Origin: Psychromonas sp. psych-6C06
GTDB taxonomy: Bacteria; Pseudomonadota; Gammaproteobacteria; Enterobacterales; Psychromonadaceae
Direction of reading: 5' to 3'
Length of the DNA stretch: 64,000 bases
Assembly (NCBI RefSeq): GCF_002835465.1
Contig: NZ_PIZM01000005.1
Coordinates: 111,107 to 175,106, forward strand
Shown: positions 28,559-39,311 of the stretch, in pieces
How positions within the stretch are numbered: the first letter of the stretch is position 1
How the letters are laid out: every line of letters starts with the position of its first letter
Program-made: the position numbers and the translations under genes
The notes under the pieces: generated by a model
Told to the model about the DNA's origin: nothing
The model's database searches: none
The model's input: the letters and a program-made list of their open reading frames with translations, nothing else

Positions 28559-29169
28559 GACAAAAATATGACCCTACAAGCAAACGAGGTTTTTCGCTGG
28601 TTGAATTACTGATCGCTTTATTACTCGGGACTGTGTTGCTTGCAATGGTCATTGGTTTGTACGTGACCGGTGTTTCAACAGGCGCGAAAAGTTTAAAGTA
28701 TTCTCGTTTAAGAACTGACTTACAATCCATTGTTGCAATGATGGAAACAGATTTTCGTCGTGCAGGCTATGGAGGCAGTGATTACCTTGTAGGTGCGAGT
28801 AGCAATAAAACTATCGATATTAATGCTAGTAATGATTGCATTGTTTATTACTACAACCATAACGATACTGCGACGGTTGAAAGTAGTAATCAAATGGCCT
28901 TTAGCTTTAAAGATAATACTGTAAAGTTTAAGAGTGGCGTTGGCAAAGTTGCGAATGTTGTTTGCGCAGTGACTACGGGGTGGACGGATGTATCGGATAA
29001 TAATTTTATTAAAATCACGGCGCTAAGTTTGACTGAAAGCGTGACTTCTTCGGCCTCAGCGACAATGCGAAGTGTTAAAATAGACCTTAGTGGTGAGTTG
29101 GTTTCAGATAGCAACTACGCCCACTCTATTGCAACGCGCGTACAGGTTCGTAATCTAGAGTTTAATTAA
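28552..29169 (+). CDS. PilW-like minor prepilin
   Basis: The 205-residue prepilin has a 12-residue leader and the site KRG|FSLVELLIALLLGTVLLAMV. After the helix comes LRTDLQSIVAMMETDFRRAGYGG, a hallmark of PilW-type minor pilins. It ends this three-gene unit. The usual partners pilV, pilX, pilY1 and pilE are not nearby, so the set is reduced or split. Confidence 0.82.
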   Translation: MLRQKYDPTSKRGFSLVELLIALLLGTVLLAMVIGLYVTGVSTGAKSLKYSRLRTDLQSIVAMMETDFRRAGYGGSDYLVGASSNKTIDINASNDCIVYYYNHNDTATVESSNQMAFSFKDNTVKFKSGVGKVANVVCAVTTGWTDVSDNNFIKITALSLTESVTSSASATMRSVKIDLSGELVSDSNYAHSIATRVQVRNLEFN

Positions 29170-29300
29170 CTTAAGTTTCCCCTAAAATCTCATCGGTTTG
29201 TTGAATCCTAGCAAGTTAATGCTTTTCGTTTTAAATCTCTCGCCATTGCGCATTTTGCTATTATAAACTGCAATACACCTACTTTTATCCGGAGTAAATG

Positions 29301-31748
29301 ATGAAATTTTCCCTAAATGGCCAATGGCTAGTTGATTGTATTGATGCAACTAATGTGTCGAAAAAAGAGATAAAAAATATGGATATTACCCTGCCTGGTG
29401 ATATTCATAGTGCACTTATTGAAGCTGGGAAAATGGAAAATCCTTATTGGGCAACCAATGAGCAACAGGTACAGTGGGTAGGTGAGTGTGAATGGTGTTT
29501 ACACCGTACATTTAAATTAACAGAAGCTCAGTGTGACGTTGCAAGCTTAGATTTATCTATCACCTATTTAGACACCATTGCAGAGGTCAAAATTAATGGG
29601 CATGTGGTAGCCAATAGCCAGAATATGTTCATTGCCTTAAATATCAATATTTTGCCCTTTGTTAATGTCGGTGAAAATCACATTGAGATTTTATTAAAAC
29701 GTGCCGATTTAGCCGCTAAAGCAGAAGCTGAGAAGTTGCCTTTTCCTATTCCTTGGGCGGTCGGTAATAACCAAATTCCACATATGAATACGTTACGTAA
29801 AACACAATGTCATGCCGGTTGGGATTGGGGAATTTGCTTACTAGTTGCGGGTGTTTATGGTGATATTAGCCTAACGCCCGTTGCTAAAACCCGTTTGCTC
29901 TCAGTACAAACAGAACAAGCTTGGCAGAATAATTGCTGTCAACTGAGTGTGCTGGTTGAGTATGAAAAGCTTACTGCTGATAGTGAAAAGGTTTTAGTGC
30001 AATTTGCTGGTCAATCGTTAACGGCCTCGCTTGATGTGACAAATCCACAACAGACATTTTTGTTTAGCATAGAAGATGCTCAACGATGGTGGCCAGCAGG
30101 TTATGGCGATGCTTACCTCTATGATTTACATGTTGAGCTAGATGAACAAAGCATCAGTAAAAAAATTGGTTTGCGCGAATTACGTTTAGTGACTGAAAAT
30201 GACGATATCGGCTCAAGCATGATGTTTGAAGTTAATGGCGTTGTCATTTCTGCAAAAGGAGCAAACTGGATACCACTTGATGCGATGCCGGGGCTTAATA
30301 CTGATCAGCGTTATCGTGATTTACTTACCGATGCGCATGCCGCTAACATGAATATGATCCGTGTTTGGGGAGGCGGTATTTATGAACACGATATTTTCTA
30401 TCAGTTATGTGATGAGTTGGGGTTATTAGTTTGGCAGGATCTCATGTTCTCCTGTGCGTTATATCCCTCAACGCCTGATTTTGTGGATAACGTTGTCGCA
30501 GAGGTCGACTACCAAGTCAAACGTCTGCGCGATCATAGCTGTATCGCGCTGTGGTGTGGTGATAACGAAGTGATTGGCGCTATAGGTTGGTACCCTGAAT
30601 CTCGCCAAAATAGAGAGAAGTATGTGGTCAATTATGATCGCCTAAATCGCGCATTAGAGTCTGCTGTACTTAATGCCGATAATACTCGACGTTTTTGGTC
30701 TAGTTCACCCTGTAATGGAGAATTGGATTTTGGTGATGCTTGGCATGATGATGATCGTGGTGATATGCACTATTGGGATGTCTGGCATTCCGGAAAGTCG
30801 ATTGATGCTTACACCAGCGTTAATCCGCGTTTTTGTAGTGAGTTTGGCTTTCAATCATGGCCATCATTACCGACGGTAAAACAGTTTGCACCCGTTGAAG
30901 ATTGGAATATTACCTCGCCTTCTTTTGAGGGACATCAGAAAAACGGTCGTGGTAACTCAATCATTACAGAGATGTTTACCCGCTATTATCGTTTTCCTAA
31001 AAGTTTTGAGCAGATGTTATATCTTAGCCAAGTGCAACAATCGGTCGCGATTAAAACCGCCAGTGAATATTGGCGCGCCATTAAGCCTATTAATCGCGGT
31101 ATTTTATATTGGCAATTAAATGATTGTTGGCCGGTAAGTTCATGGTCATCAATTGAGTATGATGGTCGCTGGAAACAGTTACATTATCAAACGGCGCGTT
31201 TCTTTGCGCCACTGCTAGCTGCCTTTGTTAAATCTGAAAAAGGGCTACGTTTGCAACTGATTAACGATAAGCAAGAAGCTTACGATGTCAGTGGCGAATT
31301 AATATGGCAATCATGGGCGGGTGAAGTGTTGCACCAAGAAGCAATTAATGCCTCCGTTGAGGCTGATGGCAATGCCAATATATGGTCATGGCCCGCTGAA
31401 AAACTGAGCGGTAGAGAGCAAGATGGCTTCTTCTATATACAGCTTAGTAATGGCGAGTTGTGTATTGATAACACCTACTTTCCTGCTAAAGCTAAGCAGT
31501 GTCGTTTTGTCGACCCGCGATTAACTGTGCAAGTATTACAGGGCGAATTAGGCGTTGAAGTGCAATTAACAACACAAAACCCAGCTTTTTTTGTACATTT
31601 AGAATATCAGGGAAAAGGGCGTTTTAGCGATTCAAGCTTTACCTTACTCGCTGGTGAAACGCGCATTATTCATTATCTTGGTGATGCTTCTGTTGAAGAA
31701 GTAAAAGCAGGGTTAACGATATATGACCTGTACCATAGTTACGCCTAG
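29301..31748 (+). CDS. Cytoplasmic GH2 beta-mannosidase
   Basis: The 815-residue enzyme has an N-terminal sugar-binding domain (MKFSLNGQWLVDC ... ), an Ig-like domain and a GH2 barrel with acid/base Glu423 in ALWCGDNE and nucleophile Glu514 in CSEFGFQSW. The HAGWDWG segment and the closing YWQLNDCWPVSSWSSIEYDG are typical of beta-mannosidases. No signal peptide is seen, so it should cleave imported oligosaccharides from their non-reducing end. I prefer the ATG at 29301 (six bases from GGAG) to the one at 29298. A terminator lies right after it, in front of a transporter gene. Confidence 0.9.
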   Translation: MKFSLNGQWLVDCIDATNVSKKEIKNMDITLPGDIHSALIEAGKMENPYWATNEQQVQWVGECEWCLHRTFKLTEAQCDVASLDLSITYLDTIAEVKINGHVVANSQNMFIALNINILPFVNVGENHIEILLKRADLAAKAEAEKLPFPIPWAVGNNQIPHMNTLRKTQCHAGWDWGICLLVAGVYGDISLTPVAKTRLLSVQTEQAWQNNCCQLSVLVEYEKLTADSEKVLVQFAGQSLTASLDVTNPQQTFLFSIEDAQRWWPAGYGDAYLYDLHVELDEQSISKKIGLRELRLVTENDDIGSSMMFEVNGVVISAKGANWIPLDAMPGLNTDQRYRDLLTDAHAANMNMIRVWGGGIYEHDIFYQLCDELGLLVWQDLMFSCALYPSTPDFVDNVVAEVDYQVKRLRDHSCIALWCGDNEVIGAIGWYPESRQNREKYVVNYDRLNRALESAVLNADNTRRFWSSSPCNGELDFGDAWHDDDRGDMHYWDVWHSGKSIDAYTSVNPRFCSEFGFQSWPSLPTVKQFAPVEDWNITSPSFEGHQKNGRGNSIITEMFTRYYRFPKSFEQMLYLSQVQQSVAIKTASEYWRAIKPINRGILYWQLNDCWPVSSWSSIEYDGRWKQLHYQTARFFAPLLAAFVKSEKGLRLQLINDKQEAYDVSGELIWQSWAGEVLHQEAINASVEADGNANIWSWPAEKLSGREQDGFFYIQLSNGELCIDNTYFPAKAKQCRFVDPRLTVQVLQGELGVEVQLTTQNPAFFVHLEYQGKGRFSDSSFTLLAGETRIIHYLGDASVEEVKAGLTIYDLYHSYA

Positions 31749-31776
31749 CCCATTCTATTTATCCGTTTTCATTATC

Positions 31777-31807
31777 AGGCTAGCATTAAGCTAGCCTTTG
31801 TTTTTTA
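31777..31807 (+). terminator. Terminator between beta-mannosidase and the MFS gene
   Basis: An AGGCTAGC/GCTAGCCT stem with a five-base loop is followed by TTTGTTTTTT. The T-tract runs directly into the AAGGA ribosome binding site of the next gene, so read-through here would set transporter expression. Confidence 0.85.
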
Positions 31808-31818
31808 AGGACGCGCAT

Positions 31819-32964
31819 TTGTTTACTCTTTCAGCTAAAACATGGCTCACTACCTACTTTATTAACTTTTATTTTATTTGGGGAGTGTTCCTTCCATTCT
31901 GGGGGATCTGGTTAACAGGGCAAGGAGTAACGACTGAGCAGGTTGGGGTGTTATTTTCCATTGGCTTGGTACTACGATTTGTTAGCAGTTTAACGGTGTT
32001 GCCAAGGGTTTCAACAGGTAGTGGAACCCTTAAAGTGATTCGCTCGCTAGGTTTTATCACGTTACTGAGTTTTGCTTCGTTATTTTATTTACAAGGTTAT
32101 GTTTGGTTAGCATCCCTCACTTTATTCATTAATTTTGTGATGGGACCAATGATGCCACTTGGCGATATCGTTGGCAGTCGCTTGGTCAAACAGGTCTCAC
32201 TTGATTATGGCAAAGTTCGCCTGTGGGGGTCAGCTAGTTTTATTGCAGGGTCTACAACCATTGGCTGGTTGATTGTTGATTTTGGTTTGCAGTCCATTTT
32301 AGCGTTAATTGTGGCGACTTCCGTTGTAATGTGGGGGCTTTCATTGGCTAAACTTAGCCCACAACTTGTCGATCAAAACAATGTCCAGTCTGCACCTAAA
32401 CAATCATTAATTAAGCTTCTCAAAAAACCAGAAGTGCTTTTATTTCTGTTAATTACCGGGATGATTCAAGGAAGTCACGGTGCCTATTATGCGTTTAGTG
32501 CTATCTATTGGGATAGCCTTGGTATTGCGGGAAATATTATCGCTTGGTTATGGGTAATTGCGGTACTTGCTGAGATTTTAATTCTCCGTTTCAATGTGCG
32601 TTTATTTTCTAAATGGACAATAAAACAGATGTTACTGCTCGGGTTAGTGGGTGGAATCCTTCGATGGTCGGTCATAGCAATGACTGATAATGTTTATCTA
32701 TTGGCTGTAGTGCAAACACTTCATGGGCTTACATTTGCGGTGACACATCTGGCGGCTATCCGTTACATTAGTAAACAAGAATCATCACAGCTTGTTGCCT
32801 ATCAAAGCCTCTATTCAGGAGTCGCGCTAGGTTTATTAATGGCGCTATTTACTTTTATATCAGGAATGACTTATGACGCGTTACAAGGAAACTTGTTTTT
32901 GTTGTCTACACTCTTATTATTGCCCGTTTTTTTATTAATAAAGCGTTGGCAAGTGATTGGGTGA
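31819..32964 (+). CDS. MFS transporter of the HcaT / phenylpropionate-permease type
   Basis: The protein of about 381 residues has twelve predicted helices. The start FTLSAKTWLTTYFINFYFIW, then GVFLPFWGIWL, and KVRLWGSASFIAGS resemble the HcaT branch of the major facilitator superfamily. In this setting it may carry a sugar, which is a guess. The start is TTG at 31819, seven bases after AAGGA. An in-frame TTG at 31798 lies inside the terminator T-tract and is unlikely. Confidence 0.82.
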   Translation: MFTLSAKTWLTTYFINFYFIWGVFLPFWGIWLTGQGVTTEQVGVLFSIGLVLRFVSSLTVLPRVSTGSGTLKVIRSLGFITLLSFASLFYLQGYVWLASLTLFINFVMGPMMPLGDIVGSRLVKQVSLDYGKVRLWGSASFIAGSTTIGWLIVDFGLQSILALIVATSVVMWGLSLAKLSPQLVDQNNVQSAPKQSLIKLLKKPEVLLFLLITGMIQGSHGAYYAFSAIYWDSLGIAGNIIAWLWVIAVLAEILILRFNVRLFSKWTIKQMLLLGLVGGILRWSVIAMTDNVYLLAVVQTLHGLTFAVTHLAAIRYISKQESSQLVAYQSLYSGVALGLLMALFTFISGMTYDALQGNLFLLSTLLLLPVFLLIKRWQVIG

Positions 32965-33085
32965 ACTTTCTACTTTTTTGTATGACTAATAGCTAGGAAT
33001 AATTTTAGCAGAACCCTTGAAGTGGCATAAAATGCCCATATGTTAATTATTATACACGTTGATAAACCTCAAATAAGGAACAATT

Positions 33086-33553
33086 ATGTTCGCTAGATTA
33101 TTTATTCTTTTTACCACCGTCTCGCTACTTGAAATTTTTGTTTTAGTAAAAGTAGGTGGTGTGTTGGGAGCATTGCCAACTGTTGCTTTAGTGATTGTCA
33201 CTGCATTAATTGGTTCGGCATTAGTAAGAAGCCAAGGTTTACAACTGGTTGCACAATTACAACAGCGACTCGCAAAGGGCGAAATGCCTGGTCAACAGTT
33301 GATTGAAGGTATTATGTTAATCGTTACCGGTGTATTACTAGTAACGCCTGGTTTTGTAACTGACTTGTGTGGGTTGTTGCTACTACAACCCTCAATTCGA
33401 GCGACTATTGCAAAGACAATATTAGCAAACGTTAAATTTTCATCGGCAACAATGGGAGGAGGGTTCTCGCAACATAACTCAGGGTTTTCACAATCTAACA
33501 TCGATAATGACGTCATTGAGGGTGAGTTTGAACGTAAAGATAATGACAAATAA
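33086..33553 (+). CDS. fxsA: FxsA family membrane protein
   Basis: The 155-residue protein has hydrophobic segments at about 3-20, 24-45 and 70-100 (GIMLIVTGVLLVTPGFVTDLCGLLL), the FxsA signature, and a hydrophilic tail. In E. coli, overproduction of FxsA relieves exclusion of phage T7 by the F plasmid. Its normal role is unknown. As in enterobacteria it lies close to groES-groEL. AAGGAAC precedes the start. Confidence 0.92.
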   Translation: MFARLFILFTTVSLLEIFVLVKVGGVLGALPTVALVIVTALIGSALVRSQGLQLVAQLQQRLAKGEMPGQQLIEGIMLIVTGVLLVTPGFVTDLCGLLLLQPSIRATIAKTILANVKFSSATMGGGFSQHNSGFSQSNIDNDVIEGEFERKDNDK

Positions 33554-33721
33554 ATTTTTGAGTATTATCACATAAGTAATTGTTTTCTACATTTGAACTG
33601 TAAATTAAAAGCATAAATTACTATTTTTACTTGAATTTTACATTGAATTCATTATTTTGTCACAAAGCAACACTATATTGACGCCTCTAGAAATTTTAGT
33701 TGAAAGAAAAAGGAAGTATCT

Positions 33722-33967
33722 GTGGATATTAAAAGTTCAATTACATTAAGAAGCTTTAAAAAGTATCAACCCCGCCAAATAGCAAAATTTGTGAAAGGTT
33801 TTTTTAACGGGCGAATTTTTATTGCAGGTTTAGGCCGCTTAAGAGTTATTGAAGGAAAGGTCGTTGCCTACCAACACCAAAAAACTGAAAAAAGCATTCT
33901 TATTGTTGTCAGCGAAATTAACAAGATAATTGCAGAGATGTCACAGCGACAATTATCAACCCGATAA
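33722..33967 (+). CDS. Small basic protein of unknown function
   Basis: The 81-residue basic protein begins at a GTG preceded by AAAGGAAG. It has a short hydrophobic stretch (IFIAGLGRLRVI) followed by beta-like VVAYQHQKTEKSILIVV and a helical end. I do not recognise the family. A good ribosome binding site and a strong terminator right after the stop support it as a real gene. Confidence 0.65.
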   Translation: MDIKSSITLRSFKKYQPRQIAKFVKGFFNGRIFIAGLGRLRVIEGKVVAYQHQKTEKSILIVVSEINKIIAEMSQRQLSTR

Positions 33968-33984
33968 GCAAACTTAACTATTTT

Positions 33985-34014
33985 AATCCGCATTTTTTTA
34001 TGCGGATTTTTTTT
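33985..34014 (+). terminator. Terminator ahead of groES-groEL
   Basis: An AATCCGCAT/ATGCGGATT stem with a T-rich loop is followed by eight T residues. It isolates the heat-shock operon from the upstream gene. Confidence 0.88.
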
Positions 34015-34034
34015 GCCTAAAATAAATTTTTACT

Positions 34035-34062
34035 CTTGATTATCAATTGTTCATCCCCATCT
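34035..34062 (+). promoter_or_regulatory. Sigma-32 (heat-shock) promoter of groES-groEL
   Basis: CTTGATT (34035-34041) and CCCCATCT (34055-34062) are 13 bases apart, close to the RpoH consensus CTTGAAA-(13-17)-CCCCATNT, about 190 bases before groES. No CIRCE element is seen. Confidence 0.8.
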
Positions 34063-34246
34063 CTAAGACATCTATATAGATAATTAATAGCAACCCGCAT
34101 TATTAGAGGGCTTTTTGCTAAACAGAAGTCGTTAATAATTATTCGCGTCACCGAGCTCAACGTGAATGAAAATGATCTTTCTGAGCGAATAAGCGCATTT
34201 TAAAGCGGGTTGATATAACTCCCGGATAATTTTTTAAGGAATCACA

Positions 34247-34537
34247 ATGACTATTCGTCCATTACATGATCGCATTATTTTAAAACGTACCGAGCAAGAA
34301 ACTAAATCTGCTGGTGGCATTGTATTAACTGGTAGCGCAGCTGAAAAATCAACGCGTGGTGAGGTTATTGCCGTGGGTAATGGCCGTGTTTTAGACAACG
34401 GCGAAGTTCGCCCACTTGAAGTAAAAGTAGGCGATACAGTTATCTTTAGCGAAGGTTACGGACTTAAAACTGAAAAAATCGATGGCCAAGAAGTGCTGAT
34501 TTTAAGTGAAAGTGACATTCTAGCGATTGTTGAATAA
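34247..34537 (+). CDS. groES: Co-chaperonin GroES
   Basis: The 96-residue cap of the GroEL cylinder begins [14 protein letters not shown], with the mobile loop [18 protein letters not shown] and the roof segment. AAGGAAT precedes the start. groEL follows after 151 bases, a longer gap than in most relatives, which includes a weak GCC/GGC hairpin with a short T-run. Confidence 0.97.
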   Translation: MTIRPLHDRIILKRTEQETKSAGGIVLTGSAAEKSTRGEVIAVGNGRVLDNGEVRPLEVKVGDTVIFSEGYGLKTEKIDGQEVLILSESDILAIVE

Positions 34538-34667
34538 GGATTGGCTTCAACATTACTTGCGATTTTGTTTTTAAAATAGCCAGTTATTTAAGGCTTTTTG
34601 GAAACAATTTATCGAAAGTTATTTTGTAACGATCCCTAACCTCGACCGATTTAATGACTCTCTATAA

Positions 34668-36329
<1,662 letters not shown>

Positions 36330-36391
36330 GCCGTTTAAATATAACGAAAAGCCCCTAAAGCCTTTATTTTAACGCGCTTTTTGTTTTATTG

Positions 36392-36437
36392 AAAACCTCT
36401 AAATGTATGATTTTATTATATAGTTAGAGGTTTTTTT
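36392..36437 (+). terminator. Terminator of groES-groEL
   Basis: An 11-bp perfect stem (AAAACCTCTAA with TTAGAGGTTTT) around a 21-base AT-rich loop ends in seven T residues. Confidence 0.75.
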
Positions 36438-36612
36438 ATGTCTGATGTTTAACTTTTAAAGAGAACCCTCTAAAAGGGATACTGTAGATTTAATGATTTA
36501 TAAATTGTTTGGCTAGCTCTGATTATTTTCGATTAGTTATTCTTCTGAAAGAGAGTTAAACATCAACTTACAATTTATTGTCATTCAAGATTAAAGACCT
36601 GACCCACGGTAC

Positions 36613-36629
36613 TCTAACTCGCTATGGGG
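36613..36629. repeat. Left copy of a 17-bp repeat flanking the AIPR/HEPN module
   Basis: TCTAACTCGCTATGGGG differs by one base from TCTAACTCGCTACGGGG at 39489-39505. The two lie in the same orientation on either side of the two accessory genes. Confidence 0.6.
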
Positions 36630-36656
36630 CACATTGCGCCCTAGAAAGTTTACTTG

Positions 36657-37388
36657 TTATGTTGCTAGCTCGATCTTTTCTTTTGCATAAATCATACCTT
36701 CCATTGTTGTTATAGGCATTTTATCAGCGCTATGCCACATATCGATTTTACCTATGTTGTTACCCACCGTATAAGATTCATCGAGCTCTTGAATAACTGC
36801 TTTACACGAAATTTCTTCGATAGTTCTGCAATGATCCGAAATCAAATTTGTAATGTTATAAACGAACTTAAACATGTCAAAACCTAACTCATAGACTTTA
36901 CCATCTAACTTTAAGCTTGGTTTATTACAGCACATTTCCATATTTGGAAGGATGTCATTTAGGTAGCTAAAGCACTCTGTAATAGTCGCTAGTTCCTTTG
37001 AAACAAAGTCCATTTTACGCTTATAGTCTTTCCGGCCTTCGACCACATTATTATCAATAAAAGATTTGACGCTTTTTGCGAATGTTTCTAATGGAATAAT
37101 GACGTGTTGTGTATGACTCATGATTACATTTTCTTCAACTGTTGCAATAAGACGAACTTCGTCTACATCTCCAACATGATGAAAGTAATTTCTAATCAGT
37201 CTCAAAATTTTAAACTCTGGGGAGTTTTTAATATTACAGTCAAACAAATCCTTTAACTTATCAGCTAATGAATGGAGGTTGTTTAAATAGCTATATAGAG
37301 TATTTATATCTCTATCTTCAGAATTTCGAAAATCTAGAAGCTCTTGCTGACTATGATAATAGCGATCAATAAATGTATGATTTTTCAT
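36657..37388 (-). CDS. Uncharacterised protein with an RNxxxH (HEPN-type) motif
   Basis: I do not recognise a named family for this 243-residue, mainly helical, soluble protein. Residues 60-75 (FKILRLIRNYFHHVGD) contain Arg66-Asn67-x3-His71. This is the RNxxxH form of the Rx4-6H motif of HEPN ribonucleases, set in the LRxxRNxxxH context usual for that fold. HEPN proteins often act as toxins or abortive-infection effectors by cutting RNA. It lies downstream of an AIPR gene on the same strand and has a GGAGAG ribosome binding site. The coding sequence is AT-rich. The RNase call is inference from one motif and the neighbourhood. Confidence 0.6.
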   Translation of the reverse strand: MKNHTFIDRYYHSQQELLDFRNSEDRDINTLYSYLNNLHSLADKLKDLFDCNIKNSPEFKILRLIRNYFHHVGDVDEVRLIATVEENVIMSHTQHVIIPLETFAKSVKSFIDNNVVEGRKDYKRKMDFVSKELATITECFSYLNDILPNMEMCCNKPSLKLDGKVYELGFDMFKFVYNITNLISDHCRTIEEISCKAVIQELDESYTVGNNIGKIDMWHSADKMPITTMEGMIYAKEKIELAT

Positions 37389-37461
37389 AACTCTCCAGTG
37401 CGATATAACGGCCGCATTAAGCGGACAAAATATAGATTCACTAGTTTTTTAATATGTAACA

Positions 37462-37499
37462 AACAATAAACTATTGTTTTGATACATTAGTTTATTGTT
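37462..37499. repeat. 12-bp inverted repeat in the AIPR-HEPN spacer
   Basis: AACAATAAACTA (37462-37473) pairs with TAGTTTATTGTT (37488-37499) around a 14-base loop. It could be an RNA hairpin or a protein-binding site. Confidence 0.65.
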
Positions 37500-37515
37500 G
37501 TACTTTTGGTTTTTC

Positions 37516-37536
37516 AGGTGTAACTCAGTTACACCT
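37516..37536. repeat. 9-bp perfect palindrome in the AIPR-HEPN spacer
   Basis: AGGTGTAAC and GTTACACCT are separated by TCA. On the plus strand it is followed by AGCC and six T residues. On the minus strand, the direction of the two genes, there is no T-run, so it may be an operator or a processing hairpin and not a terminator for AIPR. Confidence 0.65.
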
Positions 37537-37560
37537 AGCCTTTTTTATTAATTCGTTGAC

Positions 37561-39288
37561 TTAAGGAGCAATAACCTTAGCTTTAAAATCGTCAAATATT
37601 ACGGAATTAATTGCACGGGTTGCTGTAACTAAAGATCGAAATGTATTTACTGCTCTTTCAATCTCTGCTGTGTTTTTTAACCCATTAACTGTTGCAGAAT
37701 TTAAATGTTCAAAAAATGGAATCACAGCATTTATTACGGGCTCCCAAATTTCCATACTTTGATGTGGCGAAATATTTTTCCCAAATGATATTCGAAATAA
37801 ATTTGGAACAGATCTTCCTAAAAAAGTCTCTAAACACGCTGCGACTGCATATGTTGATAGATAAATAGCCCCACGTTGACGTAAAAAATCTAGTGTTTTT
37901 TCATCACCAATAGTTAAATTAGCCTTATTATGTAGTAGCTTCTTTTTAGATTCGATGACTTTAACGAGTGAATAGCAAGTTACAATATGAGCCGCTTTGG
38001 TATTATCATTAAACAACTTGTCATAAGTTTTGTTATTAATCCAAATACCAGCTTTTTTGTTATAGGCCACAATTGGTTCACCATGAAATGCTGCTAACGC
38101 TTGACCTACTGAATATGAACCAAGTAAATTTGGTCGTCTTCTAATAACTTCACCTGTACTACCTCTCCTACCTCCCTCGTATTCTGCATTAGGTATGCTT
38201 TTAAACTCTTCTTTTAATCTCTTTTGTGTTTTGTCAGTACTTCGAAAGTCAGCCGCTTCAACTTTATTTTGGCTATTGTTATAACGAATTATATTTTCGA
38301 TTAAATCATGTGAGTCATTGTTTACCGCTATAAACCTTGCTTGAACCATTGCAGAAGGATCGGGTAATTTGCTTAATGAGCCAATGGCTCCTGTTGTTTG
38401 AGCTCCATTTACAATGGAAAGCCCTACAATTTTTATTTTCTGTTTGTCGACTTCAAAGCTATGTGTGAGTATTGTTAATCCGTTATTGTATGCCCAGAAG
38501 TTTCCAACATCACTTTCAATTGTTCTCCTTATGCCATTATTGATATTAGAGTCAGATGATCGAGCTCCAAGATAGTCACGTACATTTGCTGAGAATATTT
38601 TTGTTCGATGCTTTTTAAACAAACGATGAAGATCTCTAGCTTGAATTGCAGTGGAATAAGAAGACCATCCCTCAGATGCTATTTCATATCCATCTAAACA
38701 ATTTAGCTCAATTTGCTCGTTGATTAAAATTGGGGTCTTACAATCTTCATACCAAGCTTGGAATGTGCTATCGCCGACTTCTTTGTGAGTAATATTTAAT
38801 TTAATACCTGAATAGTCTTGATCTAAAATAGTTTTAGCTGTTTGCTGAAGAGTAATTAGCTCATTTTCGACATGGTGTGATTCAGGTAAATTATGCACAT
38901 ACCATAAATGGATATTCTTTATCTCACCATTTCTTATTGCTTGCCTTAGGTTAATTGCAGCTGATTTAATCCTATCAGGGACGTCATTAATATCACGTTG
39001 AAGTAGCCAAGGAAGTCCAGTATTTAAGTCGCTAGCTTTATTGGAAGGGGCTCCAATTTTGTCTTTAGCTGAATAATAACACTGCCCGATAACTGCGTAT
39101 TCTTCTTCTGTATTAATGAATACCATGTCTAATTTTTTATCATCAGCCCCATCAGTTATGGCATCAGCTCCAATACTTGCTAAATCGTCCAAACCAAATT
39201 TCAAACCTAACGCAAACAACCCTAACGCGTTGTCACTATATTCACTCAAGTCAGTAAGGGCTTCATAAGCGGCTTTCCATGTAGACAT
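37561..39288 (-). CDS. AIPR family (abortive infection phage resistance) protein
   Basis: The 575-residue protein contains the AIPR core (about 230-440): FSANVRDYLGARSSDSNINN, then FWAYNNGLTILTHSF, SIVNGAQTTGAIGSL and VQARFIAV. The N-terminal region (about 40-75) reads TDGADDKKLDMVFINTEEEY followed by AVIGQCYYSAKDK. Many AIPR proteins have a PD-(D/E)xK nuclease-like lobe there with a D...QxK pattern. Here Asp54 and Gln69 are kept but Tyr71 stands where Lys is expected, so the site is altered or uses a later Lys. AIPR genes are associated with phage defence. AGGTGA precedes the start. Confidence 0.85.
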   Translation of the reverse strand: MSTWKAAYEALTDLSEYSDNALGLFALGLKFGLDDLASIGADAITDGADDKKLDMVFINTEEEYAVIGQCYYSAKDKIGAPSNKASDLNTGLPWLLQRDINDVPDRIKSAAINLRQAIRNGEIKNIHLWYVHNLPESHHVENELITLQQTAKTILDQDYSGIKLNITHKEVGDSTFQAWYEDCKTPILINEQIELNCLDGYEIASEGWSSYSTAIQARDLHRLFKKHRTKIFSANVRDYLGARSSDSNINNGIRRTIESDVGNFWAYNNGLTILTHSFEVDKQKIKIVGLSIVNGAQTTGAIGSLSKLPDPSAMVQARFIAVNNDSHDLIENIIRYNNSQNKVEAADFRSTDKTQKRLKEEFKSIPNAEYEGGRRGSTGEVIRRRPNLLGSYSVGQALAAFHGEPIVAYNKKAGIWINNKTYDKLFNDNTKAAHIVTCYSLVKVIESKKKLLHNKANLTIGDEKTLDFLRQRGAIYLSTYAVAACLETFLGRSVPNLFRISFGKNISPHQSMEIWEPVINAVIPFFEHLNSATVNGLKNTAEIERAVNTFRSLVTATRAINSVIFDDFKAKVIAP

Positions 39289-39311
39289 ACATCACCTATT
39301 TGTTGTTGTAT

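Noticed and set aside
37395..37425. GCTTAATGCGGCCGTTATA-like word (minus strand) before the HEPN-like gene, resembling the end of an integron attC site
   Set aside because: Only one half is present. No complementary left end lies at attC distance and no integrase is seen, so a cassette origin is not supported.
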